Below are positions 1-5,945 of a stretch of 8,392 nt of DNA, one piece after another; the first letter of the stretch is position 1, and each line of letters starts with the position of its first letter. The notes beneath the pieces are model-generated. The model did no database searches, was not told where the DNA came from, and was given only the letters and a program-made list of their open reading frames with translations. The DNA is from Pseudomonadota bacterium (GTDB taxonomy: Bacteria; Pseudomonadota; Gammaproteobacteria; UBA5335), in assembly GCA_021783685.1 (NCBI GenBank), contig JAJXTQ010000066.1, forward strand, positions 1-8,392, given 5' to 3'. Both the position numbers and the translations under genes were made by a program.

Positions 1-544
1 CAACGCCGATCTGCGGCTCACGCCCAGCGGTCGGGAGCTGGGGCTGGTGGACGATACGCGCTGGGCGGCGTTCGCGCGCAAGCAAGCCGCGATCGCGGAC
101 GAACAGGAGCGGCTCCGGCGGACTTTCCTGCGCCCCGGCGATGCCGCCACCGCAGCGCTCGAAACCCGGTTGGGCGCACCGCTCGAACGCGAGCAGCGCG
201 CCCTCGACCTGCTGCGTCGACCCGAGGTGGATTACGGCGCGCTGGCTGCGATCATCGGCGATCCGGTGGCAGACCCGGCCGTGGCGGAACAGGTCGAAGT
301 GCAGGCGAAATACGCCGGCTACATCGAGCGCCAGACGCGCGACATCGAGCGCCAGCGCCTGCATGAGGAAACCGCGCTGCCGCCGACCTTCGACTACGGG
401 CGCGTCGCCGGCCTGTCGCACGAGGTGCGCCAGAAGCTGGAAGCCGGGCGGCCCGCCACGCTGGGTCAGGCCGCGCGCCTGGCGGGCATCACGCCGGCGG
501 CGATCTCCCTTTTGCTCATCCATCTGAGGCGCAGCGCCGCATGA
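1..544 (+). CDS. mnmG: tRNA uridine-5-carboxymethylaminomethyl modification enzyme MnmG (GidA), C-terminal part, 5' truncated by window edge
   Basis: MnmG is an FAD-dependent enzyme that works with the GTPase MnmE in the cytoplasm to install the carboxymethylaminomethyl group on U34 of certain tRNAs. Only the last 180 residues are present; roughly 450 N-terminal residues, including the FAD- and NADH-binding domains, lie outside the window. The reading frame is open from base 2 and begins NADLRLTPSGRELGLVDD, a hallmark stretch of the family. It is followed by DLLRRPEVDYGAL, AEQVEVQAKYAGYIERQ and a C-terminal helical part with YGRVAGLSHEVRQKL, LGQAARLAGITPAAISLLL; this C-terminal domain is the region known to contact MnmE and tRNA. 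The end (HLRRSAA) is a few residues shorter than in E. coli. An internal ATG at base 47 is not the real start. The stop overlaps the next gene's start (ATGA), suggesting translational coupling. rsmG, the common downstream neighbour, is not here. Confidence 0.96.
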   Translation, partial: NADLRLTPSGRELGLVDDTRWAAFARKQAAIADEQERLRRTFLRPGDAATAALETRLGAPLEREQRALDLLRRPEVDYGALAAIIGDPVADPAVAEQVEVQAKYAGYIERQTRDIERQRLHEETALPPTFDYGRVAGLSHEVRQKLEAGRPATLGQAARLAGITPAAISLLLIHLRRSAA

Positions 545-2187
545 AGCTTGTCACCGTCCGGCACCTGCCGATGTTCGCCGCATGGGCCCTGGCGCTGCTC
601 ACCCTGGCCGGCTGTTCGGATTCGGCCGATTCCTCCCGGCATCAGGGTCCGTCGATCGACAACGGACTCACCGTGCTGCGCAAGGCCAACGGCACCGAGC
701 CGCAGACGCTCGATCCGCATCGCGCCGAGGATGTCTCGTCGGCCAACATCCTGCGCGACCTCTACGAGGGGCTGGTGCTGACGGGCGCCGAGGGGCCGCG
801 GCCGGGTGTGGCGGAGCGCTGGGAGATCAGCGCGGACGGGCTGCGCTACGTGTTCCATCTGCGGCCGACCGCGCGCTGGTCCAACGGCGACGCCGTGGTG
901 GCGGAGGATTTCGTCGCCGGCATGCGCCGCACCGTCGACCCGGCCACCGGCTCGAACTACGGCATGATCCTCGCGCCGATCGCAGAGGCCGAGGCCATCC
1001 TGGCCGGGCAGGCCAAACCCGAGACGCTGGGCATACACGCGCTGGACGCACACACGCTGGAAATCCGGCTGAAGGCGCCCACGCCGTATTTCCTGAGCCT
1101 GCTCACCCATTCGACCACCTATCCGATCCATCGCCCCTCGCTGGCCGAGTTTGGTGAGCGTTTCACGCGGCCGGGCAATCTGGTGAGCAACGGCGCCTAT
1201 CAGCTCAGCGAGGCGGTGGTGCAGTCCCACATCACCCTGAGTCGCAATCCCCACTATTGGGACAACGCCCACACCCGCATCGACAAGGTGCGCTATTCGG
1301 CCATCGAGGATGCCTCCAGCGAGTTCAAGCGCTACCGCGCCGGCGAGGTGGACTGGGGCAGCGTGCCCACGGCCGATTTCGCCTGGGCCAAGGCCAATCT
1401 GGGCGAGGAATTGCACATCCATCCCTATCTCGGGGTGTATTTCTACGGTTTGAATCTCACCCGCACGCCGTTCAAGGACGCGCCGGCCTTGCGGCGGGCG
1501 CTGACCCTGGCCGTCGACCGGGAGATCCTGACCGAGAAGATCACCCGCGGCGGGGAGATCCCGGCCTACGGCTGGGTACCGCCCGGCCTGCCCGGCTATG
1601 AGCAGGCCACGCCGGATCATGCGCTCTGGACCCGAGAAGCCCGCTTCGCCGAGGCAAAGCGGCTCTATGCCGAGGCGGGCTACTCGGCAGAGCATCCGCT
1701 GAAAGTCGAGATCCGCTACAACACCCAGGAGGACAACCGCAAGATCGCGGTCGCCGTCGCGCAGATGTGGAAGCAGGTGCTGGGGGTGGAGACGACGCTG
1801 TTCAACGAGGAATGGAAGGTCTTTTTGCAGAACCGCAAGCAGAAACAGGTCACGCAGGTGTTTCGCAGCGGCTGGATCGGGGACTACGCCGACCCTTACA
1901 CCTTCCTCGAACTGCTGCACTCCCGGCACGGCATCAACGATTCGGGCTACGCCAATCCGGCCTATGACGCCTTGCTCGCCCGCATCAGCGCCTTGCCCGG
2001 CGGGCCTGAGCGCGACGCCCTGATGCACGACGCCGAGGTCACGATGCTCGCCGACGATCCGGTGATGCCGCTGTTCTTTTATGTCAGCAAGACGCTGATC
2101 AAGCCGTGGGTGAAGGGCTATCGGCCCAACATCATGAACCAGCACTACACCAAGGATCTGTGGATCGAGCCGGCGGGCGGCGGCTGA
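541..2187 (+). CDS. Peptide ABC transporter substrate-binding lipoprotein, OppA/MppA-like (SBP family 5)
   Basis: A 548-residue extracytoplasmic solute-binding protein, probably binding oligopeptides (or a murein peptide, as MppA does) and handing them to an ABC importer. The N-terminus is a lipoprotein signal: basic KLVTVRH, a hydrophobic core at about residues 11-22, and the lipobox LAGC with Cys25 as the lipidation site. Serine at +2 favours the outer membrane under the enterobacterial sorting rule. OppA-type motifs follow: ARWSNGD (111-117), AEDFVAGMRRTVDP (121-134), LVSNGAYQL (214-222), ITLSRNPHYWDN (231-242), later FYGLNLTRTPFKDAPALRRA and RSGWIGDYADPYTF. Length matches OppA (about 540). 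The ATG at 541 overlaps the mnmG stop; a weak SD (TGAGG, 525-529) lies 11 nt upstream, so coupling to mnmG translation is likely. The next internal ATG (571) would lose the basic n-region. No permease or ATPase gene is adjacent. Family assignment is firm; the ligand is unknown. Confidence 0.93.
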   Translation: MKLVTVRHLPMFAAWALALLTLAGCSDSADSSRHQGPSIDNGLTVLRKANGTEPQTLDPHRAEDVSSANILRDLYEGLVLTGAEGPRPGVAERWEISADGLRYVFHLRPTARWSNGDAVVAEDFVAGMRRTVDPATGSNYGMILAPIAEAEAILAGQAKPETLGIHALDAHTLEIRLKAPTPYFLSLLTHSTTYPIHRPSLAEFGERFTRPGNLVSNGAYQLSEAVVQSHITLSRNPHYWDNAHTRIDKVRYSAIEDASSEFKRYRAGEVDWGSVPTADFAWAKANLGEELHIHPYLGVYFYGLNLTRTPFKDAPALRRALTLAVDREILTEKITRGGEIPAYGWVPPGLPGYEQATPDHALWTREARFAEAKRLYAEAGYSAEHPLKVEIRYNTQEDNRKIAVAVAQMWKQVLGVETTLFNEEWKVFLQNRKQKQVTQVFRSGWIGDYADPYTFLELLHSRHGINDSGYANPAYDALLARISALPGGPERDALMHDAEVTMLADDPVMPLFFYVSKTLIKPWVKGYRPNIMNQHYTKDLWIEPAGGG

Positions 2188-2213
2188 ATCGCGGTCGGCG
2201 GCAGGGGCGCGGT

Positions 2214-2245
2214 GGCCGGCGCGGCTTGCGGAAAAGCCCCCGGCC
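2214..2245 (+). terminator. GC-rich stem-loop downstream of the peptide-binding protein gene, no U-tract
   Basis: GGCCGG (2214-2219) pairs with CCGGCC (2240-2245). Inside it GGCTT (2223-2227) pairs with AAGCC (2234-2238) around the loop GCGGAA, leaving a small internal loop (CGC opposite C). Eleven mostly G-C pairs should fold strongly at the mRNA 3' end, 26 nt after the stop codon. It is followed by GTGATAAAAAG rather than a run of T, so it is not a classical intrinsic terminator. It may instead protect the mRNA end, weaken transcription, or be chance in GC-rich DNA. Confidence 0.35.
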
Positions 2246-2253
2246 GTGATAAA
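2226..2253 (+). promoter_or_regulatory. Weak candidate sigma70 promoter upstream of rpmB
   Basis: TTGCGG (2226-2231), a 16-nt spacer, then GATAAA (2248-2253) matches the -35/-10 consensus at about 7 of 12 positions. It would give an 80-nt leader ahead of rpmB. It overlaps the stem-loop at 2214-2245. Some promoter is expected in this 152-nt spacer because a new set of functions begins here, but this match is poor and is reported only as the best I could see. Confidence 0.25.
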
Positions 2254-2339
2254 AAGCTCGACTTTATTCAACGTTCAACGCGCGTTTTCGACTGCTGGGT
2301 CGGCGTGCACAGTTTTCGACCGATTGAGGATTCGACGCC

Positions 2340-2576
2340 ATGTCGCGAGTTTGCCAGGTTACCGGGAAGCGCCCGATCACGGGAAACAACGTGTCCCACG
2401 CCAACAACAGGACCAAGCGCCGGTTTTTGCCCAATCTGCATGAGCAGCGCTTCTGGGTCGATGCCGAGCAGCGTTTCGTGCGGCTGCGGGTCTCCACCAA
2501 GGGCATCCGGATCATCGACAAGCTGGGCATCGATGCCGTTCTGGCCGACATCCGCAAGCGCGGCGAACGAGTCTGA
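2340..2576 (+). CDS. rpmB: 50S ribosomal protein L28 (bL28)
   Basis: Small basic protein of the large ribosomal subunit, 78 residues, the same length as in E. coli. The sequence begins [17 protein letters not shown] and continues [34 protein letters not shown], all family hallmarks. It has a single N-terminal cysteine and no zinc-ribbon CxxC pairs, so it is the zinc-independent type. A good SD (TGAGGA, 2325-2330) sits 9 nt before the ATG. It is the first gene of rpmB-rpmG-mutM, an arrangement also known in E. coli, where radC lies upstream; here the upstream gene is a peptide-binding lipoprotein instead. The stop codon overlaps the SD of rpmG. Confidence 0.98.
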   Translation: MSRVCQVTGKRPITGNNVSHANNRTKRRFLPNLHEQRFWVDAEQRFVRLRVSTKGIRIIDKLGIDAVLADIRKRGERV

Positions 2577-2587
2577 GGGACTGAGTC

Positions 2588-2743
2588 ATGCGTGACAAGA
2601 TCAAACTGGTTTCGACGGCAGGCACCGGTCACTTCTACACCACGACCAAGAACAAGCGCACCAAGCCGGAAAAGATGGAGATCAGAAAATTCGATCCCGT
2701 CGTCCGTCAGCACGTGATGTACAAGGAAGCCAAGATCAAGTAA
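2588..2743 (+). CDS. rpmG: 50S ribosomal protein L33 (bL33), zinc-independent form
   Basis: A 51-residue large-subunit ribosomal protein. It starts [20 protein letters not shown] and ends [14 protein letters not shown], nearly identical in pattern to E. coli L33 (55 residues, with a slightly longer N-terminus). No cysteines are present, so this is the C-minus form that needs no zinc. The SD GAGGGA (2575-2580) lies 7 nt upstream of the ATG and shares bases with the rpmB stop codon, so the two are surely co-transcribed and probably translationally coupled. An intrinsic terminator follows 45 nt after the stop. Confidence 0.98.
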   Translation: MRDKIKLVSTAGTGHFYTTTKNKRTKPEKMEIRKFDPVVRQHVMYKEAKIK

Positions 2744-2788
2744 AGGCAGCCTCTGGGTTGTCTTTGCGAAAGGCTTGATGCCTGACCG

Positions 2789-2813
2789 AAAGCCCGCGTG
2801 ATGCGGGCTTTTT
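2789..2813 (+). terminator. Intrinsic terminator between rpmG and mutM
   Basis: AAAGCCCGC (2789-2797) pairs perfectly over 9 bp with GCGGGCTTT (2803-2811) around a 5-nt loop GTGAT, and the stem runs into T2809-T2813. This is the classical hairpin plus U-run. It ends only 18 nt before the mutM ATG, leaving no room for a separate promoter after it. mutM must therefore be reached by read-through or from a start upstream of the hairpin. Partial termination would give far more ribosomal protein mRNA than mutM mRNA. Confidence 0.88.
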
Positions 2814-2831
2814 CGATGCGGGAAAGGCTGC

Positions 2832-3647
2832 ATGCCCGAGTTGCCGGAAGTCGAAACCACACGCCGGGGCATCGCCCCCGGCGTCAGCGGGCGTCAGGTC
2901 CTCGCCGTCGACGTCCGGCAGTGGGCCTTGCGTTGGCCGATACCTGCCGAGTTGCCGGCGCGGGTGACGGGACAGGTCGTCCGCGGCATCGAGCGGCGCG
3001 GGAAGTATCTCCTGGTGCGGTTCGAGCACGGCACGATGCTGGTTCATCTGGGCATGTCCGGCAGCCTGCGGCTGATATCCGCCGCCGAGCCGTTACGCCG
3101 GCATGATCACGTGATCTGGCAGTTCGACAACGACCTCAGTCTGCGCCTGAACGATCCACGGCGCTTCGGGTCCGTTCTTTGGACCGAGGCGCCTGCAGAA
3201 CACCACCCGCTGCTCCGGGATCTGGGCCCTGAACCCTTCTCGGAGGCGTTCAGTGCCGAGTATCTCAAACGACTGACGGCCCACCGTCGCGCGGCGATCA
3301 AGACCACGCTGATGGATGCACGCGTCGTCGTCGGCGTCGGCAACATCTACGCCAGTGAAGCCCTGTTTCTGGCCGGTATCCATCCGGCGCGCGCCAGCGG
3401 ACGCATTGCCCATCCGCGTTACGAGCGGCTGGTCGCTGCGGTCCGGCAGGTGCTGGAAGAGGCTATCGCCGCGGGCGGCACGACCTTGCGTGACTTCGTG
3501 GGCGGCGACGGCCGGCCGGGCTACTTCGCGCAGCAGCTTCGGGTGTATGGTCGGGCATCGCAGCCCTGCCGCGCATGCGCCGCGCCGGTCCGTCATTTGC
3601 GCCAGGGACAGCGGTCCAGCTATTTCTGTCCCGACTGCCAGAAGTGA
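2832..3647 (+). CDS. mutM: Formamidopyrimidine-DNA glycosylase / AP lyase MutM (Fpg)
   Basis: Base-excision repair enzyme that removes 8-oxoguanine and formamidopyrimidines opposite C and nicks the resulting abasic site. It has 271 residues (E. coli 269). The N-terminus MPELPEVETTRRGI supplies the catalytic Pro (N-terminal after Met removal) and Glu3. Lys58 in RRGKYLL matches the conserved catalytic-loop lysine. Met75, Arg110 and Phe112 (DPRRFG) match the void-filling triad. The helix-two-turn-helix region has VVVGVGNIYASEALFLAGIHP. The C-terminal zinc finger is complete: Cys246, Cys249, Cys266, Cys269, with Arg261 in the GQRSSY hairpin. The SD GGGAAAGG (2820-2827) lies 4 nt before the ATG. 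The gene follows rpmB-rpmG directly behind a terminator, so its level is probably set by read-through. All key residues are present, so it should be active. Confidence 0.98.
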   Translation: MPELPEVETTRRGIAPGVSGRQVLAVDVRQWALRWPIPAELPARVTGQVVRGIERRGKYLLVRFEHGTMLVHLGMSGSLRLISAAEPLRRHDHVIWQFDNDLSLRLNDPRRFGSVLWTEAPAEHHPLLRDLGPEPFSEAFSAEYLKRLTAHRRAAIKTTLMDARVVVGVGNIYASEALFLAGIHPARASGRIAHPRYERLVAAVRQVLEEAIAAGGTTLRDFVGGDGRPGYFAQQLRVYGRASQPCRACAAPVRHLRQGQRSSYFCPDCQK

Positions 3648-3674
3648 ACGTTGCGTCGGCCGCTCGAGTGCGCG

Positions 3675-3703
3675 TTGATCGCAGCGCGCCGTTACGGTAG
3701 CAT
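3675..3703 (+). promoter_or_regulatory. Candidate sigma70 promoter for rpsF operon
   Basis: TTGATC (3675-3680) and TAGCAT (3698-3703) are separated by an ideal 17-nt spacer and match the consensus at four of six positions in each box. Transcription would start near 3710, giving a leader of about 75 nt that begins just before the folded region at 3717-3778. It lies in the 136-nt gap after mutM, the natural place for the S6 operon promoter. Confidence 0.65.
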
Positions 3704-3716
3704 TCTCCCTCTTTTG

Positions 3717-3731
3717 TCGCCGGTTCGGCGA
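3717..3731 (+). other. Small hairpin near the 5' end of the rpsF leader
   Basis: TCGCCG (3717-3722) is complementary to CGGCGA (3726-3731) around a 3-nt loop GTT. It lies just after the predicted transcription start and just before the SD-sequestering structure. No U-run follows, so it is not a terminator. It could be a 5'-end stabilising stem or part of the leader fold, or it may be chance. Confidence 0.35.
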
Positions 3732-3733
3732 TT

Positions 3734-3778
3734 CTCCTTGCCTCACCGATCGATCGGGAGGCTTTCATCCGTAAGGAG
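3734..3778 (+). promoter_or_regulatory. S6:S18-binding autoregulatory leader motif of rpsF (predicted)
   Basis: Outer stem: CTCCTT (3734-3739) is the exact complement of AAGGAG (3773-3778), which is the rpsF Shine-Dalgarno. Directly inside, GCCTC (3740-3744) pairs with GAGGC (3758-3762), topped after a bulged A by CCGA/TCGG around the loop TCGA. Between the inner hairpin and the 3' strand of the outer stem lies a 10-nt bulge (3763-3772) carrying CCG at 3769-3771. A CCG in a bulge flanked by a stem and a hairpin is the published description of the S6:S18 complex-binding motif found ahead of rpsF in many bacteria, which mimics the 16S rRNA site. Binding of excess S6:S18 would lock the outer stem and block translation. 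The fold is read by eye, not computed. Confidence 0.82.
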
Positions 3779-3783
3779 TGTCC

Positions 3784-4203
3784 ATGCGTCACTATGAAAT
3801 CGTGTTCCTCGTCCACCCCGATCAGAGCGATCAGGTGCCAGCCATGTGCGAGCGCTATCGTTCCGTGATCGAGGCGGACGGCGGCCGGGTGCACCGGCTT
3901 GAGGATTGGGGCCGTCGCCAGTTGGCCTATCCCATCGAAAAGGTCTACAAGGCGCACTATGTGCTGATGAACGTGGAGTGCGGCCCGACCGCGCTGGGCG
4001 AGATCAAGAGCGCGTTCCGGTTCAACGACGCCGTGCTGCGCAATCTGATCATGGTCCGTCCCAGCGCCGATACGGCCCCCTCGCCCTTGCTCAAGTCCCG
4101 TGATGAGGAGCGCAGCGACGACGGCCGTTCGCGCAGCGCAGCCCGGGAACCCGCCATCGTGGACGGGGATGGGGACGAGGACGATGAAGGCGCGAACGAC
4201 TGA
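3784..4203 (+). CDS. rpsF: 30S ribosomal protein S6 (bS6)
   Basis: Small-subunit platform protein of 139 residues that assembles as a heterodimer with S18 on the central domain of 16S rRNA. The sequence [45 protein letters not shown] and [12 protein letters not shown] is diagnostic. I place the start at ATG 3784, 5 nt after the SD AAGGAG (3773-3778). The in-frame GTG at 3778 overlaps that SD and would add only two residues. The C-terminal tail (from about residue 100) is charged and disordered-looking, with an acidic stretch [10 protein letters not shown] ending in AND. It lacks the Glu-Glu end to which RimK adds glutamates in E. coli S6. It is the first gene of the S6 operon, probably autoregulated through the leader motif just upstream. 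Confidence 0.98.
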   Translation: MRHYEIVFLVHPDQSDQVPAMCERYRSVIEADGGRVHRLEDWGRRQLAYPIEKVYKAHYVLMNVECGPTALGEIKSAFRFNDAVLRNLIMVRPSADTAPSPLLKSRDEERSDDGRSRSAAREPAIVDGDGDEDDEGAND

Positions 4204-4268
4204 GGTTCGCCCAGAGCGCGGGGTCGCGGATCCGCACCTTGCTCGCCGACCGTTTCGAGGAGAGTTTC

Positions 4269-4493
4269 ATGTCGCGTAATTTTCGCCGTCGCAAGTATTG
4301 CAAGTTCACCGCCGAAGGCATCACCGAGATCGACTACAAGGATCTCGTGACCCTCAAGGCGTTCATCGCGGAAACCGGCAAGATCGTGCCCAGCCGCATC
4401 ACCGGCACCAGCGCCCGCTACCAGCGGCAGTTGGCCAAGGCGGTGAAGCGCGCGCGTTTCCTGGCGCTGCTGCCCTACACCGACCAGCACTGA
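4269..4493 (+). CDS. rpsR: 30S ribosomal protein S18 (bS18)
   Basis: A 74-residue basic protein that pairs with S6 in the 30S platform. [53 protein letters not shown] and [15 protein letters not shown] are near-perfect family matches (E. coli 75 residues). The start is ATG 4269, because the SD GAGGAG (4257-4262) sits 6 nt upstream; an in-frame TTG at 4239 would add ten residues unlike any S18. The 65-nt gap after rpsF holds no gene: priB, which sits between these genes in E. coli, is absent. S18 is likely the subunit that reads the CCG of the rpsF leader, following the published model of that motif. Confidence 0.98.
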   Translation: MSRNFRRRKYCKFTAEGITEIDYKDLVTLKAFIAETGKIVPSRITGTSARYQRQLAKAVKRARFLALLPYTDQH

Positions 4494-4515
4494 GCGCACT
4501 GCCGGGGTAAGGCGC

Positions 4516-5418
4516 ATGCAGACGCTGGCCCGCTACGCGATGTCCGGGTTCTGGCCGGCGGTTCTGGTGGTCAGCCTGCTGGGCGTCGGGGCGTGGGTGC
4601 TGTTCCCGCTGATGTACCTGTCCGGTGCGCTGCTGGCGCTGATCGCCATGCAGCTGGGCCCGTCGAAGGCGGTTCAGGTGGTCGTGGCCTGCCTGTTGCT
4701 GCAGGGGGCCGCTGGTGCGGCGCTGATGGCCTCGCCAGTGTCCGCGATGGCCTTGGCGTCCCTGTTGTGGGTGCCGTTGGTGGCCCTGGGCGGGCGCGTG
4801 TGGCAGCGGGCGAGCCTGCCGTCGGCCTTGAGCATGGTGGCGGTACTGGGACTGGTGGCGGTGGTCGCCTTCTACGCGCTGCATGACGATCCGGCCCACT
4901 GGTGGCAGCAGCGTGTCGAGGGAGTGCTCGCCACTCAGATGGGCCGGATGGTCGAGGACGGGCCCGGCACGGAGCAGAACCTGAGCACCATCCTGCAGGG
5001 GGTGGCGCCTTACCTGCCGGGTGCGTTCGCGGCGGTGTGGGTGATGGGCCTGGCGGTCAGCCTGGTGATGGGACGCTGGTTGCAGTCGCGCCTCTATCGG
5101 GCCGGTGCATTCGGCGCCGAGTTTCAGGCGTGGCGACTGCCCCGCGGCTGGACCGCCGTCGCGCTCGTCTGCGCTGCGGGTGCCCTCTGGCGATCCGATG
5201 CAGCCGTCAATCTTCTGGTGCCGTTGACGGTGGTCCTGTGCCTGCCGGCCTTGGGGTTGCTGCATGGGCTGCTTCGCGATCGATCGGCGGGGCGCCTCTA
5301 TCTCGGGCTGCTGTATGCTGCCTTGCTGGTGATGCCGCATTTGGCAATGATTTTGGCGGGGATTTCCCTGCTGGACAGTTGGATGGATTTCCGGGGTCGC
5401 GCCCGCAAGTCTGAATGA
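4516..5418 (+). CDS. Multi-pass inner-membrane protein of the rpsR-rplI interval, DUF2232-like
   Basis: A 300-residue, very hydrophobic protein of unknown function. I see about eight or nine membrane segments, roughly at residues 12-30, 31-47, 52-72, 76-93, 102-122, 163-187, 210-225, 230-253 and 259-286. The largest soluble stretch is residues 123-162 (HDDPAHWWQQRVEG onward). The motif GAFGAEFQAWRLPRG (197-211) after a Trp/Tyr-containing helix resembles the DUF2232 family, whose members often lie between rpsR and rplI in proteobacteria such as Pseudomonas. The tail RGRARKSE is basic and presumably cytoplasmic. The start ATG 4516 has GGGGTAAGG (4504-4512) upstream with short spacing, and the gene lies 22 nt after rpsR, so it is in the operon. 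No catalytic motif is visible, and I infer no function beyond a membrane role. Confidence 0.85.
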   Translation: MQTLARYAMSGFWPAVLVVSLLGVGAWVLFPLMYLSGALLALIAMQLGPSKAVQVVVACLLLQGAAGAALMASPVSAMALASLLWVPLVALGGRVWQRASLPSALSMVAVLGLVAVVAFYALHDDPAHWWQQRVEGVLATQMGRMVEDGPGTEQNLSTILQGVAPYLPGAFAAVWVMGLAVSLVMGRWLQSRLYRAGAFGAEFQAWRLPRGWTAVALVCAAGALWRSDAAVNLLVPLTVVLCLPALGLLHGLLRDRSAGRLYLGLLYAALLVMPHLAMILAGISLLDSWMDFRGRARKSE

Positions 5419-5443
5419 TGGTTTGACGTATCGGGATGTTGAG

Positions 5444-5893
5444 ATGGACGTGATTTTGCTGCAGAAAGTCGAGAATTTGGGCGGTTTGGGCGATCGCGCT
5501 TCCGTGCGCCCCGGGTATGCCCGCAACTATCTGATTCCATTTGGAAAGGCTGTGCCGGCAACGCCGGCCCGGATCGCCGAGTTCGAAAGCCGGCGCGCCG
5601 AACTGGAGCGCCACGCGGCCGAGAACTTTGCCCACGCCCAGGGTCGCAAGACCGAACTGGAAAGCGTGACGGTCACCTTGCGGGCCAAGGCGTCCAGCGA
5701 GGGCAAGCTCTACGGGTCGATCGGCAATGCGGATGTGGCCGAAGCCCTGAGCGCGTCGGGCCATCCGGTCGAACGCCGCGAGGTGCGCCTGCCCGACGGC
5801 CCGATTCGCATGACCGGCGAGTATGACGTCGCCGTGCATCTGCATTCGGAAGTCGATGCCGTGATCCACATGGTGGTGGTCGGCGAGGAGTAA
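5444..5893 (+). CDS. rplI: 50S ribosomal protein L9 (bL9)
   Basis: Two-domain protein that binds 23S rRNA near the L1 stalk and helps maintain reading frame. It has 149 residues, exactly the E. coli length. The N-terminal domain has MDVILLQKVENLGGLGDRAS, RPGYARNYLIPFGKAVPAT; the connecting helix covers about residues 45-75 (RIAEFESRRAELERHAAEN); the C-terminal domain has GKLYGSIGNADVAEAL, VRLPDGPIRMTGEYDVAVHLHSEV. The start is ATG 5444, preceded by GGGA (5433-5436) 7 nt upstream. An in-frame TTG at 5423 would add seven residues outside the conserved L9 start and lies only 4 nt after the previous stop. The SD is weaker than for rpsF or rpsR, so translation may depend partly on coupling to the membrane-protein gene 25 nt upstream. 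Confidence 0.98.
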   Translation: MDVILLQKVENLGGLGDRASVRPGYARNYLIPFGKAVPATPARIAEFESRRAELERHAAENFAHAQGRKTELESVTVTLRAKASSEGKLYGSIGNADVAEALSASGHPVERREVRLPDGPIRMTGEYDVAVHLHSEVDAVIHMVVVGEE

Positions 5894-5945
5894 TTCCTTT
5901 ACGCGAGTCCGTCGCCCGGCACAGGGCGGCCCGGGAAGGCCAGGC

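Noticed and set aside
466..2271. 601-codon open frame on the - strand opposite the peptide-binding protein gene
   Set aside because: It is the antisense of a clear OppA-like gene. High GC makes stops rare in that frame, the translation resembles no family, and no SD was evident.
2264..2872. 202-codon open frame on the - strand spanning rpmB, rpmG and the start of mutM
   Set aside because: It lies opposite three certain genes and a terminator, and shows no recognisable domain.
3670..3689. GCGCG/CGCGC inverted repeat overlapping the rpsF -35 box, as a possible operator
   Set aside because: Only 5 bp of alternating GC, which is common by chance here. Nothing else supports a repressor site.
3778..3783. 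GTG start for rpsF two codons upstream of the ATG
   Set aside because: The GTG overlaps the Shine-Dalgarno itself, and S6 homologues begin MRHYE at the ATG.
4226..4235. Perfect 10-bp palindrome GCGGATCCGC between rpsF and rpsR
   Set aside because: It has no loop and no conserved context, and is expected by chance in GC-rich DNA.
4399..5526. 375-codon open frame on the - strand opposite the membrane protein gene
   Set aside because: The translation is rich in Arg, His, Gln and Pro, the typical antisense product of a hydrophobic GC-rich gene, and it overlaps well-supported genes at both ends.
5911..5926. CGCCC/GGGCG hairpin between rplI and dnaB as a terminator
   Set aside because: The stem is only 5 bp and no T-run follows.
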